Source: Girardinichthys multiradiatus (taxonomy: Eukaryota > Chordata > Actinopteri > Cyprinodontiformes > Goodeidae). From it: a DNA stretch of 64,000 bases. The DNA lies in assembly GCF_021462225.1 (NCBI RefSeq), contig NC_061811.1, positions 7,837,663-7,901,662 of the forward strand. The letters run 5' to 3'. The translations under genes were made by a program, and so were the position numbers. The notes under the pieces are model-generated. The model was not told where the DNA came from, did not search any database, and saw only the letters and a list, made by a program, of their open reading frames with translations. Below are positions 41,346 through 53,787 of the stretch, piece by piece (position 1 is the stretch's first letter; each line of letters starts with the position of its first letter).

Positions 41346-42955
41346 CAGGTCCTTCTCAAAATATTAGCATATTGTGATAAAGTTCATTATTTTCCATAAT
41401 GTCATGATGAAAATTTAACATTCATATATTTTAGATTCATTGCACACTAACTGAAATATTTCAGGTCTTTTATTATCTTAATACGGATGATTTTGGCATA
41501 CAGCTCATGAAAACCCAAAATTCCTATCTCACAAAATTAGCATATCATTAAAAGGGTCTCTAAACAAGCTATGAACCTAATCATCTGAATCACCGAGTTA
41601 ACTCTAAACACCTGCAAAAGATTCCTGAGGCCTTTAAAACTCCCAGCCTGGTTCATCACTCAAAACCCCAATCATGGGTAAGACTGCCGACCTGACTGCT
41701 GTCCAGAAGGCCACTATTGACACCCTCAAGCAAGAGGGTAAGACACAGAAAGACATTTCTGAATGAATAGGCTGTTCCCAGAGTGCTGTATCAAGGCACC
41801 TCAGTGGGAAGTCTGTGGGAAGGAAAAAGTGTGGCAGAAAACGCTGCACAACGAGAAGAGGTGACCGGACCCTGAGGAAGATTGTGGAGAAGGGCCGATT
41901 CCAGACCTTGGGGGACCTGCGGAAGCAGTGGACTGAGTCTGGAGTAGAAACATCCTGAGCCACGGTGCACAGGCGTGTGCAGGAAATGGGCTACAGGTGC
42001 CGCATTCCCCAGGTCAAGCCACTTTTGAATCAGAAACAGCGGCAGAAGCGCCTGACCTGGGCTACAGAGAAGCAGCACTGGACTGTTGCTCAGTGGTCCA
42101 AAGTACTTTTTTCGGATGAAAGCAAATTCTGCATGTCATTCAGAAATCAAGGTGCCAGAGTCTGGAGGAAGACTGGGGAGAAGGAAATGCCAAAATGCCA
42201 GAAGTCCAGTGTCAAGTACCCACAGTCAGTGATGGTCTGGGGTGCCGTGTCAGCTGCTGGTGTTGGTCCACTGTGTTTTATCAAGGACAGGGTCAATGCA
42301 GCTAGCTATCAGGAGATTTTGGAGCACTTCATGCTTCCATCTGCTGAAAAGCTTTATGGAGATGAAGATTTCATTTTTCAGCACGACCTGGCACCTGCTC
42401 ACAGTGCCAAAACCACTGGTAAATGGTTTACTGACCATGGTATCACTGTGCTCAATTGGCCTGCCAACTCTCCTGACCTGAACCCCATAGAGAATCTGTG
42501 GGATATTGTGAAGAGAACGTTGAGAGACTCAAGACCCAACACTCTGGATGAGCTAAAGGCCGCTATCGAAGCATCCTGGGCCTCCATAAGACCTCAGCAG
42601 TGCCACAGGCTGATTGCCTCCATGCCACGCCGCATTGAAGCAGTCATTTCTGCAAAAGGATTCCCGACCAAGTATTGAGTGCATAACTGTACATGATTAT
42701 TTGAAGGTTGACGTTTTTTGTATTAAAAACACTTTTATTTTATTGGTCGGATGAAATATGCTAATTTTGTGAGATAGGAATTTTGGGTTTTCATGAGCTG
42801 TATGCCACAATCATCCGTATTAAGACAATGAAAAACCTGAAATATTTCAGTTAGTGTGCAATGAATCTAAAATATATGAATGTTAAATTTTCATCATGAC
42901 ATTATGGAAAATAATGAACTTTATCACAATATGCTAATATTTTGAGAAGGACCTG
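41346..42955 (+). mobile_element. Tc1-like DNA transposon, copy C (1610 bp)
   Basis: TA flanks at 41344-41345 and 42956-42957 and TIRs of about 200 bp as in copies A and B. It keeps 42 bp (42013-42054) that both A and B lack and so shows the full-length organisation of the family. Confidence 0.97.
41674..42678 (+). pseudogene. Tc1-like transposase, copy C: full-length frame (334 codons) with two stops
   Basis: Same frame and start as A and B. It contains the VKPLLNQKQRQKRL block (residues 114-127) missing from the other copies, and the catalytic triad LFSDESKF, FQHDLAPAHS and NPIENLW. Two premature TGA codons break it: codon 31 (41764-41766), where copy B has CGA and A has CAA, and codon 95 (41956-41958), where A and B have AGA. 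The first is a CpG transition. Neither shifts the frame. The longest remaining piece starts at 41965 and would lack the DNA-binding domains. Confidence 0.95.
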
Positions 42956-43064
42956 TAGCTTAAGAAATGAAACCATCTGAATAAATAATCACCATTCTAA
43001 ATAGTTTCAGAAGGAATCAAAAGCAAGAAGTTAAAACAAAAAAAACAAAACAAAAACTTTAAGC

Positions 43065-44077
43065 TACGGAAACACAGAGCTGCCACCCAGGCAGCTACAT
43101 CACGTTATAATGGGATAACTTTATTGTTCTAACAAAATACTGTTTATCTTTGAACAATATAATATTGTGTTATTACAATATAGTATTTATACTGCATGAA
43201 TGTGGTCATCTACTGTGCAAACATCAAAAAGATATTGTTAGAAGAAAAACCTTGTCAGAACACATAAAACATTTCAGTCAGAAGTGGCATCAGTCGCTAC
43301 TTCAACATTTCCAAACGCTTCAGTTTGTCGTAGAAGTCAAGATGCCACATTAATGTGGGGTAAGTTGAGGCCAATTTTGTTTTTTTATCAACCCCTTAAA
43401 GGGGTCCAGATGTATCTGTAAATGGCTCACTGTGTTCTGCGTGACAACACAAACCCCCTGAATGCTGTTCAGGTGGTGTAGTTTGTATCCACCGGGCCTC
43501 CCCTTGCCCCTCCAATTGATCAATGAAAACTGCTGCAACCTCAGTCAGAACAGACTTATTCTTCCTCCTGTTCAGAAACACGTGTTTTATGTTTCTTCTC
43601 AGTGTATGCATGATTATCTCAATACTGTCCAAGTTGCTGAATAACAACAAAATCTTTCCATGGCTCAATCCAAGCATGAAACAGAACTTAATCAGCATCT
43701 GTAGATGAGACATTTTCTCAGTTGCTGATCTGCACCATCATCAACTTCATTATGTTATAAGGTAAACATATATTATGTCTAGTAAAATCTATGAACATAT
43801 AACATGAAAGCTTTGTTGTTCAGTGTAATTTGTATGTTTGTAAAATATACTATCACTTTACTACACTATAATATTTATATTGTAAGAACGTAAAGTTTTT
43901 TCTTATATGTACATTGCAGTAACATGTTATTGTTCAATCTTGAAATGTATATTGTAATAACATGGCAATATATTGTACAAAGATACAAAGTATATTGTTA
44001 GAACAATAAAGTTTTTACACTTTACCATTATATAGTTTTATTTATTTTTGCTTGGGTGGCAGCTCTATGCTTCCGTA
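43065..44077 (-). mobile_element. DNA transposon with long TIRs and an integrase-like remnant (IS3EU-like?)
   Basis: The ends TACGGAAACACAGAGCTGCC and, at the right in reverse complement, TACGGAAGCATAGAGCTGCC define the element; similarity between the arms continues inward for over 100 bp (TTTATTGTTCTAACAA, TGTTATTACAATATA). Flanks TTAAGC (43059-43064) and TTACGC (44078-44083) form a 6-bp target duplication with one mismatch. On the minus strand two overlapping frames give GLSHGKILLLF, IIMHTLRRNIK, RRKNKSVLTEVAAVF and then GYKLHHLNSIQ, VCVVTQNTVSHLQIHLDP, matching the helix-turn-helix and linker that precede an rve-type DDE domain in fish transposons. The catalytic domain is absent, so the copy is non-autonomous. 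IS3EU is my best guess from TSD length and ends. Confidence 0.7.
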
Positions 44078-44083
44078 TTACGC

Positions 44084-45039
44084 TTTCAAAAAAAGGCAGA
44101 AAAACAAACAGAAATTGAATATTACTAACTATTCTTCTTGTCAAAATGAAGAAAGGTCCTTTAAGTGATAAAGTCAGAGATTTTTACCAAATGTTGTGAT
44201 TATTGTTTAATTTTTTTCCTTTTATTATTCTATTGATATATTTTATTATTTCATTTAATTTTTCTTTTTCCTTATTTATACAATTTTTTCTTTGTTTTAA
44301 ATTTATTGTTTTCTTTTCATAGGTTTTTTAATTTATTAAACTTCTTCTTTTGTCATACTATGACGACATGTGATCAGTACTGAGTTTACAGACAGTTAAG
44401 CAACCAGCTTGTTAAGGTGACAGGGTACTAATTATTTCTGAACTGCCACGTAAAATGAAGACATCTTAAATATTCTTTCACTGCCTGCATTGTGTGGCTT
44501 TCTTCATTTTGATGGTCCCCTGCTTTTTACAACTTGAAACCTGTTTACTAAAAGCAGGAAATGTGACACATGAGCTAGAGAGTTGGAAGATATTTGAAAT
44601 CTGCCAGCAGCAGCCAGTCAGTTCAAGGAGCGATAAAACCTGAAGTGAGAAAAGTTATTTAAACACACAAACAGCATCTAAACCGTGAGTAAATACCTGT
44701 CAGGTAGGGACAATATAAACATAGTTATGAAAAAGTGCACGACTATTGAACCTATATATGAAAAACCTTGCCTCAAAATATTGCACAGTGATAATGTTAC
44801 CAATGTAAAAAATATTGCAGAAGAACACTGAATTTTCTACTCCTTTGGTGTGTTTAAAACAGAATCTGTGTTGCTTATACTGTCTCTTTAACAGTTCAGT
44901 ATTGCATTTGGTTATTGTGAAGCATTGTGATTTATTTCCTCAACCTCCATTTTTTCATCTCAATATTGTGAGCAAAGGGTCTCCAGAACTTCAAGAGGGA
45001 ATTTCCTCTGATTTGGTACGGGGATTTAATTCAATTAAA
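44084..45039. other. AT-rich non-coding stretch
   Basis: T-rich and TTATT-rich between 44200 and 44360. No gene or repeat class recognised. Confidence 0.5.
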
Positions 45040-46660
45040 TTAAATTCAGTTTTATTTATATAGCGCCAATTCACAACACGTCGTCTCAAGGCACTTCACA
45101 AAAGTCAGGTACATACATTCCAATTAATCCTAACCATTGAACAGTGCAGTTGGAGTTAGTTATTTATTCAAATTGGATAAAAAGTGTTTCTGTCTAAGGA
45201 AACCCAGCAGATTGCATCCAGTCAGTGACTTGCAGCATTCACTCCTCCTGGATGAGCATGTAAAGACAGTGGACAGTCACTGGCGTTGACTTTGCAGCAA
45301 TCCCTCATACTGAGCATGCATGTAGCGACAGCGGAGAGGAAAAACTTCCTTTTAACAGGAAGAAACCTCCAGCAGAACCAGAATCAGGCTCAGTGTGAGC
45401 GGCCATCTGCCGCGACCGACTGGGGGTTTGAGAGACCAGAGCAGAGACACAAAGAGAACAAAGAAGCACTGATCCAGTAGTCCTTTCTATGGGAAGGAAA
45501 AGTAAATGTTAATGGATGCAGCTCCTTTAGTCGTTTCACCTAGAAAGAAAGAACAGATAAATTCTGAGCCAGTTTTCAAGGTTAGAGTCTGAAAGAGAAC
45601 ACATATAGTTAGTTACAGTAAAAGCTCAGTCAATCGCCATGTCTTGGAGAGAGAAAGGGTTAAACACCGAAAGACAGGGCTATGTGGATCATCGGTAGAG
45701 GGTGAGCATTAAGTTGTTGCCAGCAGAAGCTTGGACGATGCCCCTCTCCAGAAAGGTGTCACAGGTAGACACAGAGTCAGGCCAGGTGTAGCTTCTAGGA
45801 AGAGAATAGAGAGAACATAAAGTTAAAAGCTGAAATAACAGCAAATAATGCAAAATTGGAGAGTAGTGTGAGAATGTAGCGAAGAGAGTGAAAGTGGTCA
45901 TTATGTCCTCCAGCAGCCTAAGCCTATAGCAGCATAACTACACAGAAAGTTTCAGTTCAGATTATTTATTTTCAACAATGTCGTCTCAAGGCACCCCACA
46001 AAGGGTCCCACTGATGGTCATTGTTATACTAAAAACCACAAGGATTGGGATACCTCTCTCTGTCAGACTGATTATAACCATTGGAAAAGAGAAGGGGTCA
46101 TACAGGTAGCAGAAACGGAGGGTGTGTTTGCACCTCAACCATAACTGAGCCGGTTTAGGCTAAACCTGACTCCCCCTTACTCCAACCAACAGGGAGGGAG
46201 GAAGGCTCCCTCCCTGATAAACTAAGCCACTCTAACTATAAGCTTTATCAAAAAGGAAAGTTTTAAGCCTAGCCTTAAAAGTAGACAGGGTGTCTGCCTC
46301 ATGGACTAAAACTGGGAGCTGGTTCCACAGGAGAGGAGCCTGATAACTAAAGGATCTGCCTCCCATTCTACTTCTACAGACTCTAGGAACCACCAGTAAA
46401 CCTGCAGTCTGAGAACGAAGTGCTCTGTTAGGAACATATGGAACAATCAGATCTCTGATGTATGATGGAGCTAGATCATTAAGGGCTTTATATGTGAGGA
46501 GGAGAATTTTAAATTCTATTCTGGATTTAACAGGGAGCCAATGAAGGGAAGCTAAAATAGGAGAAATATGATCTCTCTTTTTAATTTTCATCAGAACTCT
46601 TGCTGCAGATTTATTGGGGCTCAGGGATGACATGATGCGGTCAAAGGTTGAGGTGACGTC
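45040..46660 (-). pseudogene. L2-like LINE, 3' end with C-terminal reverse transcriptase part and long 3' UTR
   Basis: The minus frame 46633-46232 is open for 133 codons: SAARVLMKIKKRDHISPILA, SLHWLPVKSRIEFKILLLTY, KALNDLAPSYIRDLIVPYVP, then FSYQAPLLWNQLPV and FKARLKTFLFDKAYS. This is the conserved tail of L2-type LINE proteins, after the reverse transcriptase. The catalytic domain is missing (5' truncation near 46660). About 1.2 kb of 3' UTR follows (46230 down to 45040), ending in the GCGCTATATAAATAAAAC-like 3' terminus (plus strand TTTTATTTATATAGCGCC). Part of this UTR is repeated at 60096-60660. The open frame is surprising for a truncated copy and suggests a young insertion. Confidence 0.82.
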
Positions 46661-46899
46661 TTAAAGATGTTTTTTACCTTGAGTTAAGGGTTCGTAAAAT
46701 TTACGTAAAAATATGAAATCAGTAAAAAAAAAGAAAAAAAAAGAGACTTTTTTTTCAAAATCAATAATGCGGTTGCATGTGTGAGTTGTAATTATAATTA
46801 CCCACAACATTCAAACTCATGTCATTAGGAGTTAGCATGCCTACCATCATATAAAGTGCATCTGATTAACCACAAATAAGCTTCATTTCTTTTAAGTGG

Positions 46900-47440
46900 C
46901 TTTTCCTGACATTTCATTGGTCCAAAGAGAGCTTCCAAAGCATCAGAGGGATCTCATGGTCAAAAGGTATCAATCAAAAGAAGTGTACAAAAGAATTTCC
47001 AAAGCATTAGATATACCATAGAATACAGTGAAGACAAACATGTCTAAAACTGGAAGTCCCTTTAGAAATTATGAAAAGACGAGAAGAAAATTGGTTAAGA
47101 AGGCTGCAAACAGGCCTACAGTAACATTAGGAATGAGTGCCAGGAATTTCTGGCAAGGGGTTTGGGGTAGGATGGTAAGATGAAAGCCCTTTTCTTATTC
47201 TAAATTTAGCAAAAAAAAAACACGTCTGAAGTCTCCCAAAAGCAATTAGGAAATATGTTATGGTGCAATGAACTCAAGGTTGAACATTGTGCAAAAAGAA
47301 ACTTGACATTACCAAAATAACACCATTTGCACTCTGAAGCATGTTGGTGGCTACTGGGAAATGTTCACTGGCATTTCATTGGCATGAAGGCCAAACAGTA
47401 CAGATTTGAAATCCTACCCAACATCGATGGAGGATTACAA
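46900..47440 (+). pseudogene. Tc1-like transposase fossil
   Basis: Remnants in order: TGTCTAAAACTGGAAG, CAGGAATTTCTGGCAAG, GTCTGAAGTCTCCCAAAAGC, GTTATGGTGCAATGAACTCAAGGTTGAAC (ancestral WSDETKVEL), CTCTGAAGCATGTTGGTGGC (ancestral KHGGG). The order and content follow a fish Tc1-like subfamily known from memory, with the first catalytic Asp codon mutated (TGATGA-type to TGCAATGA). The rest is missing. Confidence 0.65.
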
Positions 47441-47867
47441 GCAGGCTTGTTTGGTTTGTTTTTTACCCAAAAGCCCTGGGATTTAAAGCCCCAGGATTTG
47501 TTTTTCACAGGTAAATTTAATCATGTGGATTTGAGTGCCTTCTGTTTCTTCTGCTCAGAAAAGCCACAGAGCATTTATTTAAATCAGCGTATGGTTAAGT
47601 TGTGAAGTAAACTGCAATACACCTACAATCCAGGTGATGGCATTACTCCTTTGCTCCCTTTAAAAGACTCTTGACCAATGAATAATTTGTTTTTTTAACT
47701 GATAATAGTAGATTAGCTGCTTTAGAGTTATACAGTTGATTAATTCCTTCCATCATTCCTTAATTTGCACTGGATCCATAAGCAGGAAAAGTTTAAATCA
47801 TTATTTTACATTTAATTTTTTACCAACCTGCATAAGGACACGGTTGTTGGTTTACAACTGCATTTCA
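47441..47867. other. Non-coding spacer
   Basis: Nothing recognised. Confidence 0.5.
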
Positions 47868-48284
47868 ACCTGGAAAGACTCACATAATGGAGAAACAACA
47901 AGATGACGGTTAAAGAGGTTATTAATGAAAGATTATTTCTTTGGTGCTCGGACCCCTGAGGAAGACATTAACGCTGAGGATGAAGTTGACTTGAATAAAC
48001 ATCTTAGGATTATGATTAGGTACGTCTTCCCCCGCTGGGATCCCATCCTGGTGGTGGCATGGGCCTTGGTATGGAAGGATTTGGGAGCCTATGGTGGAGA
48101 AGGGGTGGAGGAGGGTCGAAGCTCAGCAGGAGAGCGGTGTCTTCCATGCAGAAGGTCTTTAAAAGTGATGCCCTGGGAGATGATTGGCTGAGGAGGAGTG
48201 CGGACCTGCCGTTGATTGGAGTAGCCAGTGAGGAGTGACTGGACGTGGTGGGGTGGTGAGCCTTCCATGTTGAATTTTCGTTTA
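47868..48284. repeat. Dispersed repeat R1, copy of about 417 bp
   Basis: Aligned by eye to 2441-2905 over its whole length and to 1-72 at its right end (see those entries). It lies about 45 kb from the other copies in the same orientation. Confidence 0.75.
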
Positions 48285-48725
48285 ATCAATTATTTCAATA
48301 GGCAAACTCATATCAGATATCTACAACACAAACAGGAAAACGTTTCCACAAAAAATTTATTTATTAGAATAAAAAAAACTGGTAATTAGTCCAGAAGTAC
48401 AGGCAATTGATACCGACTGCTCCTAAAATCAAATTAATGGTATAAAAGCAATAGATTTGTTTACTCACTGCTGCCATTACTGCAGCTGGTGGTGCCATGC
48501 CTCGCTGCACACAACCATGCCCCTATAAGAATCTAGGGGAAACATGAAAAGTCCTACCTCAGAATAGGACATCTTACCCATGAAAACAAGGGCCTGGGAA
48601 AGCGAAATTAACCGAGTAAATCTGTATCAAAATGCACACTGGGCTTTCCAAAAGCATTGAAAAAGAGGCCATTTAGGACTTGAAACTTGACTGTGACTAT
48701 GGGCAAAAAACGTGAGACCTAAATT
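48285..48725. other. Non-coding spacer
   Basis: Nothing recognised. Confidence 0.5.
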
Positions 48726-49141
48726 TGTCAGGACTTGAACAACGGACGAACGCAGAATGCAGACTAGCAGGCAGCATGACGGTAGGTAAAAAACAATTAA
48801 ATAAAAAACAAAAACTCACTCACAGATGAGGCAGGAACAAAACAACAAACGGGCAGGCAAGACAGGCATGGCATGATCCAAACAAGACATGAGCATGATC
48901 TGAAAATGATTCCGCGATGAATAACTGAACAGGTGTGTATTTATGGAGCGTGACCAGGTGAAACACAAAGACAGATTAATTGGTGCAGGTGATCCGAATA
49001 AACTTAATTGACAGAAGAACAAAATGTGGCTGGAGCAAAACAGAGACTCTTGAACACAAACTAACAGAAACTAGAAAAACATGAAACCAAAGCGTAACCA
49101 GATCCGAAAACCAAACTTGACAAAACATGAACAAGATGACA
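48726..49141. mobile_element. Possible solo LTR, about 416 bp
   Basis: Starts TGTCAGGACTTG and could end AAGATGACA at 49141, with flanks AAATT and AAACT (4 of 5 bases equal). An alternative end at 49122 (CTTGACA) gives a poorer target duplication. The TGTCAGGA start is shared with the LTRs at 9014 and 38947. Confidence 0.4.
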
Positions 49142-51540
49142 AAACTAAAGCATGACCAGAAAAACAAACAGAAACATGATTCAAAAATCTAACAAAAATA
49201 ATAATAATAATAAACAGAAGAACGATTCAAAATCTTAACTGTGAAAAACAAAGAAAAAACCCGAAACCAAAAAACCAAACAAACCCAAATCATAACAAAA
49301 TTAGTCAGTATCAATATCAGCTATGATTTTATTAATGTCTCCATAAGGAAATTTGCCTTGCAGCCAGGTGGAAAACATAAAAAACACAATAACTCTACAA
49401 CAGTAGCCAGAACAGTAAAGAAGGTCAAATATCAATACAAGTGTCAGTTAAAACAATCAGATTAAAATGACAAAGCAATCAGATTTTAAATTTATCCAAA
49501 ACATGGCCTGAGTAATAAAACAGTTTTTCTATCTGTTGGTCCTTGCTTTAGGCTCTCTAAATATCTTTCCAGATAGGAGGAGCTTAAATTTACTATTAAG
49601 TAGGTGATAAAGAGTGGAGATTGTCTTTTGTGTGACTCTGTTTAATAATGTTTGTGTGTGATCAGATAATTTGGTGCCAATAATTTTGGTCTTTGTTTCA
49701 TCCTGTTTTGGTCTCTTACTGAAAGGTTGCTGAACCAGGTGATAAAAGCATAACACATGTGACTTGCGGACAAAAGGCCAGACTTGGATTTGCCCATAAA
49801 AAACTTCAAACTTGATCTGGACTTTCCTCTCAAGAATTAAGACCTGACTTGGGTTTAGCTTTTATAGACTTAAGATATGACAGCTTCAACTTTATTTTGA
49901 AATTACCTTTCAAAGACTAGAGACTTACTTTGGACTTGCCACTCAACAACTTAAAGCCTAACTTAGGCTTGCCCCTTAAAGGGGACTTTTCATGCTTTTA
50001 AATCCTTCCTTTTTACACTTAACTCATTCAGTTGTGGTCTATATAAAGTGGAACTGCAATGCTTTGGTCTGAACTCCTGCATCTGAGAGCAACTCCTTTT
50101 GGTGCCGTCTCTTTAACTGCTACTGAGCCACTTCACACCCTGCCCTCCTACAGGTCAAGGTGCACTGAGCTTTAACCCTTAACCCGCCGCAGAAAGAAGA
50201 CAAAAACTGCAAAAACAATGCAAAACTCTTAATGTAATAATAATATTCAAAACATGCAGTACAGTTCTGTACTCAAGGAGCTAAAAGCAGCACACAGCAC
50301 TAACATCAGCAGGCACGGGGGCTACTGCTATCAGAACAATGCTCAGGATGTCATATCAACACACAATAAATTCATGTCTAAAATAAAGTTTGTTGTCATT
50401 TTAACATTATTTGCAGCTTACCGCTTTGCTGCGTCCGTTGTTTTATATTGACAGAAGGAACTGACCCCTTAATCGGGTGATTTCCGCAATCTACTGGCAG
50501 AGGTTGCTGAAGAACTCGTCCTTGAAGTGGGAAATTGGAATTACCCCAAAAATGTGGGTAGATTTCCATGAAAAATAAAATGTAACCAGACACTTCCAAG
50601 AGGTTCTGATGCTGCGGGACAGTGTAATGAATTGTGTGGGTTAATAAATCCAACAACCGAAACAAAGTTAACCTCTTTCAGTGTAGGCATACTTGAGCTT
50701 GGACTATAAAATCGCAGCAAGAAATAAATATGGTGGATACGGAAGTCCGTGACCTTATTTAGACCTTATTTAGATGTTTAGACTTGACCTTAGACTTGGA
50801 GGAAAAAATAACTTGCAAACTAACACACATATCAGTTTCTGTATCTAGAACTATATTCATCTGTATGCATTTCAGTCACATTTCAACATGAACCCAAAAG
50901 TGTGAAAAAAAGTAAGTCAGACATTTTGCCCTTTGTCCCACTGACAAAATATATTTTTGCTTGAACTGATCAAAATGGGTTTACAATGACATGGAGCCCA
51001 GGCAGTAAAAGTGTTGGGCTTCAAGACTGCTTTTGTCCCTAATCCATCTTGTTTCTCTGGAGTTTCCATGTGCTGTTGTTCCCCCACCTTCTGAATGAGC
51101 AATAGTCTTTCAGAGGGCTGGCTCCTCTGTCGGTGTTGCAAAGCTGCTGGTTGGCCGGGGGATCGCTGCTGATCAAGTGTACTTACCGTTTAATGACACC
51201 AACACAGGCGTCACAAAAAGATGGAGATGGAAGATCAAAGCAGTGCCTGAGGGCCATCCCTCTCCTCGTTGGAGAGCAGGCAGCTGTGCTGCAATTGCTT
51301 TCAAGGGAGACTGTGGATTTAGTTTCAAGATGTTTCCTGCCTTTTAGTAACAAATGTGAAAAGACAGTGAAGAATAGCATAATTCAGGAAAATAGGAGAA
51401 AGATAGACACAGGAAGTAAAAAACATCACAAAGACTCTTGGAATGAAATTTAAAATAAGACATGTTTTTGACTGCTGAAAATGCATTAAATATATTTTTT
51501 CTGCTGTGACTACATACCCTTGAAAAAAAGATCCAATGTA
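49142..51540. other. Non-coding stretch with a degenerate minisatellite split by other sequence
   Basis: At 49770-49985 imperfect units of about 30 bp (GACTTGGATTTGCC..., GACTTGGGTTTAGC..., GACTTGCCACTC...) repeat with AGACTTAAGAC-like spacers; similar words reappear at 50690-50810 (GAGCTTGGAC, TTTAGACTTGACCTTAGACTTGG). The intervening 50000-50690 is probably a later insertion, not classified. No gene seen. Confidence 0.45.
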
Positions 51541-53005
51541 CAGTGCTGTGAAAAAGTATTTGTCCCCTACATAATTCTTTTGTTTGTTGCTTTTTTGTTG
51601 CAGTTCACTGTGTTAAATTATTAACCAAACTTAACATAAGATAGAGATTAATAGTAAATAAAAAACAGTATTAATAAGATGATTAGGATAGTCAACATGT
51701 GTTTTACATCACTGTTGAAGAATGTTGCCAAACTCTTCTTTGCAGAATAGTTTTAATTTAGCCAAACTGGAAAGTTTTAGACATTGAATGTCCTGTCTAA
51801 GGTCATGACGCAGCGTCTTCATCGAATTTAAGAAATTGACTTTCTGTTGCACTTTATATCATTGTCCTGCTGCATAGCTTTGTATGCCTGAGGGGTTTCC
51901 TGCCTGAACAGTTTATTTAAAAATCTGCCAATACATTTCAAGCAGATTTTAAATCTGGAGTTTAACTAGGTTGATCCAAAAACTTAATCCTTTTACCTGC
52001 TAGGAGGTGGACTTACTGGTGTGCTTTGGATCATTGCCATGTTGTATAAACCACATGTTCTTGATCGCAAGCTCACAAAGGGATGTTTGGACATTTTTCT
52101 TCAGGATTTTCAAGTTGACAACAGAAATTGTGGGTCTGTTAGTTAGAGGAAGTTCTCTAAGTCCTAAAGCAGGACAGCGGGCCCAGACCAATACCATTAT
52201 CACTACCACCACCATGTTTGGCTGTAAGTTTAATATTCTTTTTCTGAAATGCAGTGTTTGTTTACATCACTTGATGTAAAACATAAAAAAAATATCAATT
52301 TTTGTCTCACTAGTCCTCAGAGTATTTCCCCAAAAGATAGTCAATATGTTTTTCTGTCAAATGTGTAACATTCCTTTGTGTTAGTTTTGGTCAGCAGTGG
52401 TTGGCCTTAAAACCAGTTGTTGAATCATGAACTCTGACCTTAACTGTGGCAAGTGAGGCCTGCAGTGCTATAAATTTTGTTCTGGGTTCTTCTGTGAACT
52501 CCTGGATGACTCCTTGATGCTCTCTTGAAATAATCTTGGTAGGCTGGCCACTCCTGAGAAGGTTCACCAATGGATTTGTACCCTCTACAAACGGATAAAT
52601 GTCGGCGGCGGTTTGTGTTGCAACTTGAGATTTTAGCCTACTTCATGTTGTCATGACAGGTGCTATTTAAGAGATTACTGGTATTAGTCAGGTATTGGTG
52701 AAATTAAACTCAACCATCCAAAAAGTTTAATAATCTTGGTTAATGAATCAGTTACAAGAGTGTTTATTGACTCTACAGGCCAGGCAATAGACAGACCTGG
52801 GTGTTGCCATTGGAATTTCACAGCTTTCCCAAACTGGCTAAAATAGGAATTCACAATGGGGAGAAATAAGTTTTCACATAGGGCCAGGTTTGTTTGAATA
52901 GCTTTTCCCTTTAAAATATGAAATCATAATGTGAAAACTGCATTTTGTATTTATTCTGTCTGATATTAATTAGTTTGATGACCTGAATTGCAGGTGTTTA
53001 TTTTA
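51541..53005 (-). pseudogene. Tc1-like transposon fossil (minus strand)
   Basis: The left end ACAGTGCTGTGAAAAAGTATT is preserved. On the minus strand frame 52215-52000 reads LKILKKNVQTSLCELAIKNM and FIQHGNDPKHTSKSTS, the block around the second catalytic residue of a Tc1-like transposase, with the expected Asp (QQDNDPKH) changed to Gly. N-terminal region remnants lie at 52430-52640 (plus strand CTGACCTTAACTGTGG, GAACTCCTGGATGACTCC, CACTCCTGAGAAGGTTCACC). The right TIR has decayed; similarity fades at about 53005. Related to the fossil at 38660-38946. Confidence 0.75.
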
Positions 53006-53640
53006 AACTGAATTGTTGCTGTGGAGCTTCCTAAAAAATGTTTGGGACTGTCTAATGCTATACATGCATAATGAGCTGCTGCCCCCAGTGGATTGTAATT
53101 ATCTAGATAAACACTGGGAACTCCAATAGTGACCATAACTGATGAAACTGTGCCTTGAAGGGTCCCTTTGGAAAACGTTAATTAAAGCGCAGTACACTGT
53201 TCCAGCATTTCAGCCTTCAGAGCTGGATCTCATCATGTCATTTGAGCAGCTGGTGAATTTTAAAAAGTAGAACAGATGACATGTGTTTTTCTGTTATTTA
53301 TCCTGAAGACATGGGGGGGAGGGGCTGCTACGTAGTTTATTTTGGAGATGAGAGCAGAGTCATGTGTGTGCATTAAAATGGAGGTTATAATGACTATAGG
53401 ATATGTGTTTTCCTTTCATGATACACGAGGAACATGTGGATTATTGGCTTTTTATTTCACTGTTTGTCTTTTTGTCAGGAAGATTGCAGAAAATGCATAA
53501 AATTCAGTCATGAAGAAGTCAATGTGGTGTTGGAGTGTGGATAAATCTATTTTAATTAGAAAAATGGGTGGATTGTGATTACTTGTGTTGAAAATGCAAA
53601 AAAACAATATTTATTGTTTTGTTTCTGTCAATGTATAACC
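53006..53640. other. Non-coding spacer
   Basis: Nothing recognised. Confidence 0.5.

Positions 53641-53787
<147 letters not shown>

Noticed and set aside
42013..42054. The 42-bp difference between Tc1 copies as a spliced intron
   Set aside because: It begins with GT after CAG but ends in TG, not AG, is too short for a vertebrate intron, and encodes the conserved KPLL...RL block. It is a deletion in A and B.
51133..51453. 106-codon ORF as a host exon
   Set aside because: No motif, no splice signals noticed, overlapped by an antisense ORF, in repeat-rich DNA.
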